Assembly: GCA_963693305.1 (NCBI GenBank)
Contig: OY855915.1
Location: 1,284,001-1,348,000 of the forward strand
DNA: 64,000 nucleotides
Origin: Meandrina meandrites
Taxonomy: Eukaryota > Cnidaria > Anthozoa > Scleractinia > Meandrinidae
Reading direction: 5' to 3'
Positions within the stretch are counted from its first letter, which is position 1; each line of letters opens with the position of its first letter. Shown one piece after another: positions 63,569 through 64,000 of the stretch. The notes under the pieces were generated by a model. It made no database searches. It saw only the letters and a list, made by a program, of their open reading frames with translations, and was not told the DNA's origin. Made by a program: the position numbers and the translations under genes.

Positions 63569-63859
63569 CAGGGCTCAAAATAACGGCCGGTCAACGGACA
63601 ATGTCCGGCTAAAATGACGATTTGTCCGGACAAAATTTTGGTTCGGCGGTCATTTTGACCGGTCACGTACACGACTTTCAAATAAATAGCACAAAAAATT
63701 TATTCGCAGTATTTCTTGAAATTTTACAGTAAAATCATAAAATATCATAGCAGCTTGCAGTCAATATTTTGACCGGTCAAAAACGAGACATGACCGAGCA
63801 AAAATTGATTTGGCCGGTCAACATGACCGGTCAGTATTCAAAAATTATTTTGAGCCCTG
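63569..63859. mobile_element. MITE in the 3' untranslated region
   Basis: The ends CAGGGCTCAAAATAA and TTATTTTGAGCCCTG are inverted complements, flanked by ATGCA on both sides (63564-63568 and 63860-63864). Inside, GACCGGTCA-type words occur repeatedly in both orientations. The element starts 23 bases after the stop codon. Confidence 0.8.
63681..63686 (+). promoter_or_regulatory. Candidate polyadenylation signal AATAAA
   Basis: The first AATAAA after the stop codon, 135 bases downstream and inside the MITE. No other AATAAA occurs between it and the end of the window, so if the gene ends here the transposon supplies the signal. Confidence 0.45.
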
Positions 63860-64000
63860 ATGCAGTTACAAGCTAAGACACAATTGTTAAGAAAGTTCTC
63901 CCTCTTTCTGCCTTAAAAAAGTCGAAATAGCATCAATAGTTTGTTGCTCAATCGGTAAAAATATTTTCAAGGCATCATTGAGGGAGAGGACTGACCAGCT

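Overview
This looks like the nuclear genome of an invertebrate animal, most likely a cnidarian and probably an anthozoan coral or anemone. The window is AT-rich, has GT-AG spliced genes with long introns, and is dense in foldback elements, tRNA-derived SINEs and old retrotransposon pieces. The taxonomic call is an inference from genome style and from VGCYKD-type extracellular repeats, which I associate with cnidarian proteins; no sequence here identifies a species.

One gene dominates. A plus-strand receptor tyrosine kinase runs from the ATG at 9307 to the TGA at 63546. I can follow 26 coding exons with consistent splice phases: 9307-9358 (signal peptide), 10824-10978 and 12994-13198 (CUB 1), 15376-15720 (CUB 2), 17519-17805 and 18274-18415 (F5/8 type C-like), eleven exons of exactly 288 nt and phase 1-1 (19672-53257), 54083-54145 (linker), 54965-55106 (transmembrane), and 55755-55960, 58537-58721, 59525-60307, 60691-60902, 61606-61646, 62002-62098 and 63372-63546 (kinase and tail). 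If all exons are joined the CDS is 6258 nt, an exact multiple of three, giving 2085 residues.

The outstanding structure is the array of eleven near-identical, frame-neutral 288-nt exons, each a 96-residue four-cysteine VGCYKD domain, spread over about 33.6 kb with duplicated flanking introns. A truncated twelfth copy lies at 21274. Any subset of these exons can be spliced without changing frame, so ectodomain length and composition could vary by splicing, by unequal crossing-over and by gene conversion. A second unusual feature is an uninterrupted 72-residue Glu/Gly tract, followed by Gln-rich sequence, encoded by a GAA/GGA microsatellite inside the kinase insert.

Region by region: 1-9300 is upstream non-genic DNA with foldback elements, an antisense reverse-transcriptase remnant and a SINE. 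9307-19600 holds the signal peptide, CUB and discoidin-like exons. 19600-53300 is the exon array, expanded by a hAT-like element (27487-29703), a TA-flanked MITE (30008-30410), piggyBac-like TTAA MITEs, a dispersed intronic module seen four times, and a broken BEL/Pao-type element (about 46930-51535) itself carrying a non-LTR fragment. 53300-63546 holds the linker, membrane and kinase exons, a SINE with an 11-bp target-site duplication and further foldbacks. 63569-63859 is a MITE just after the stop codon. No other intact gene, structural RNA gene or CRISPR array was recognised.
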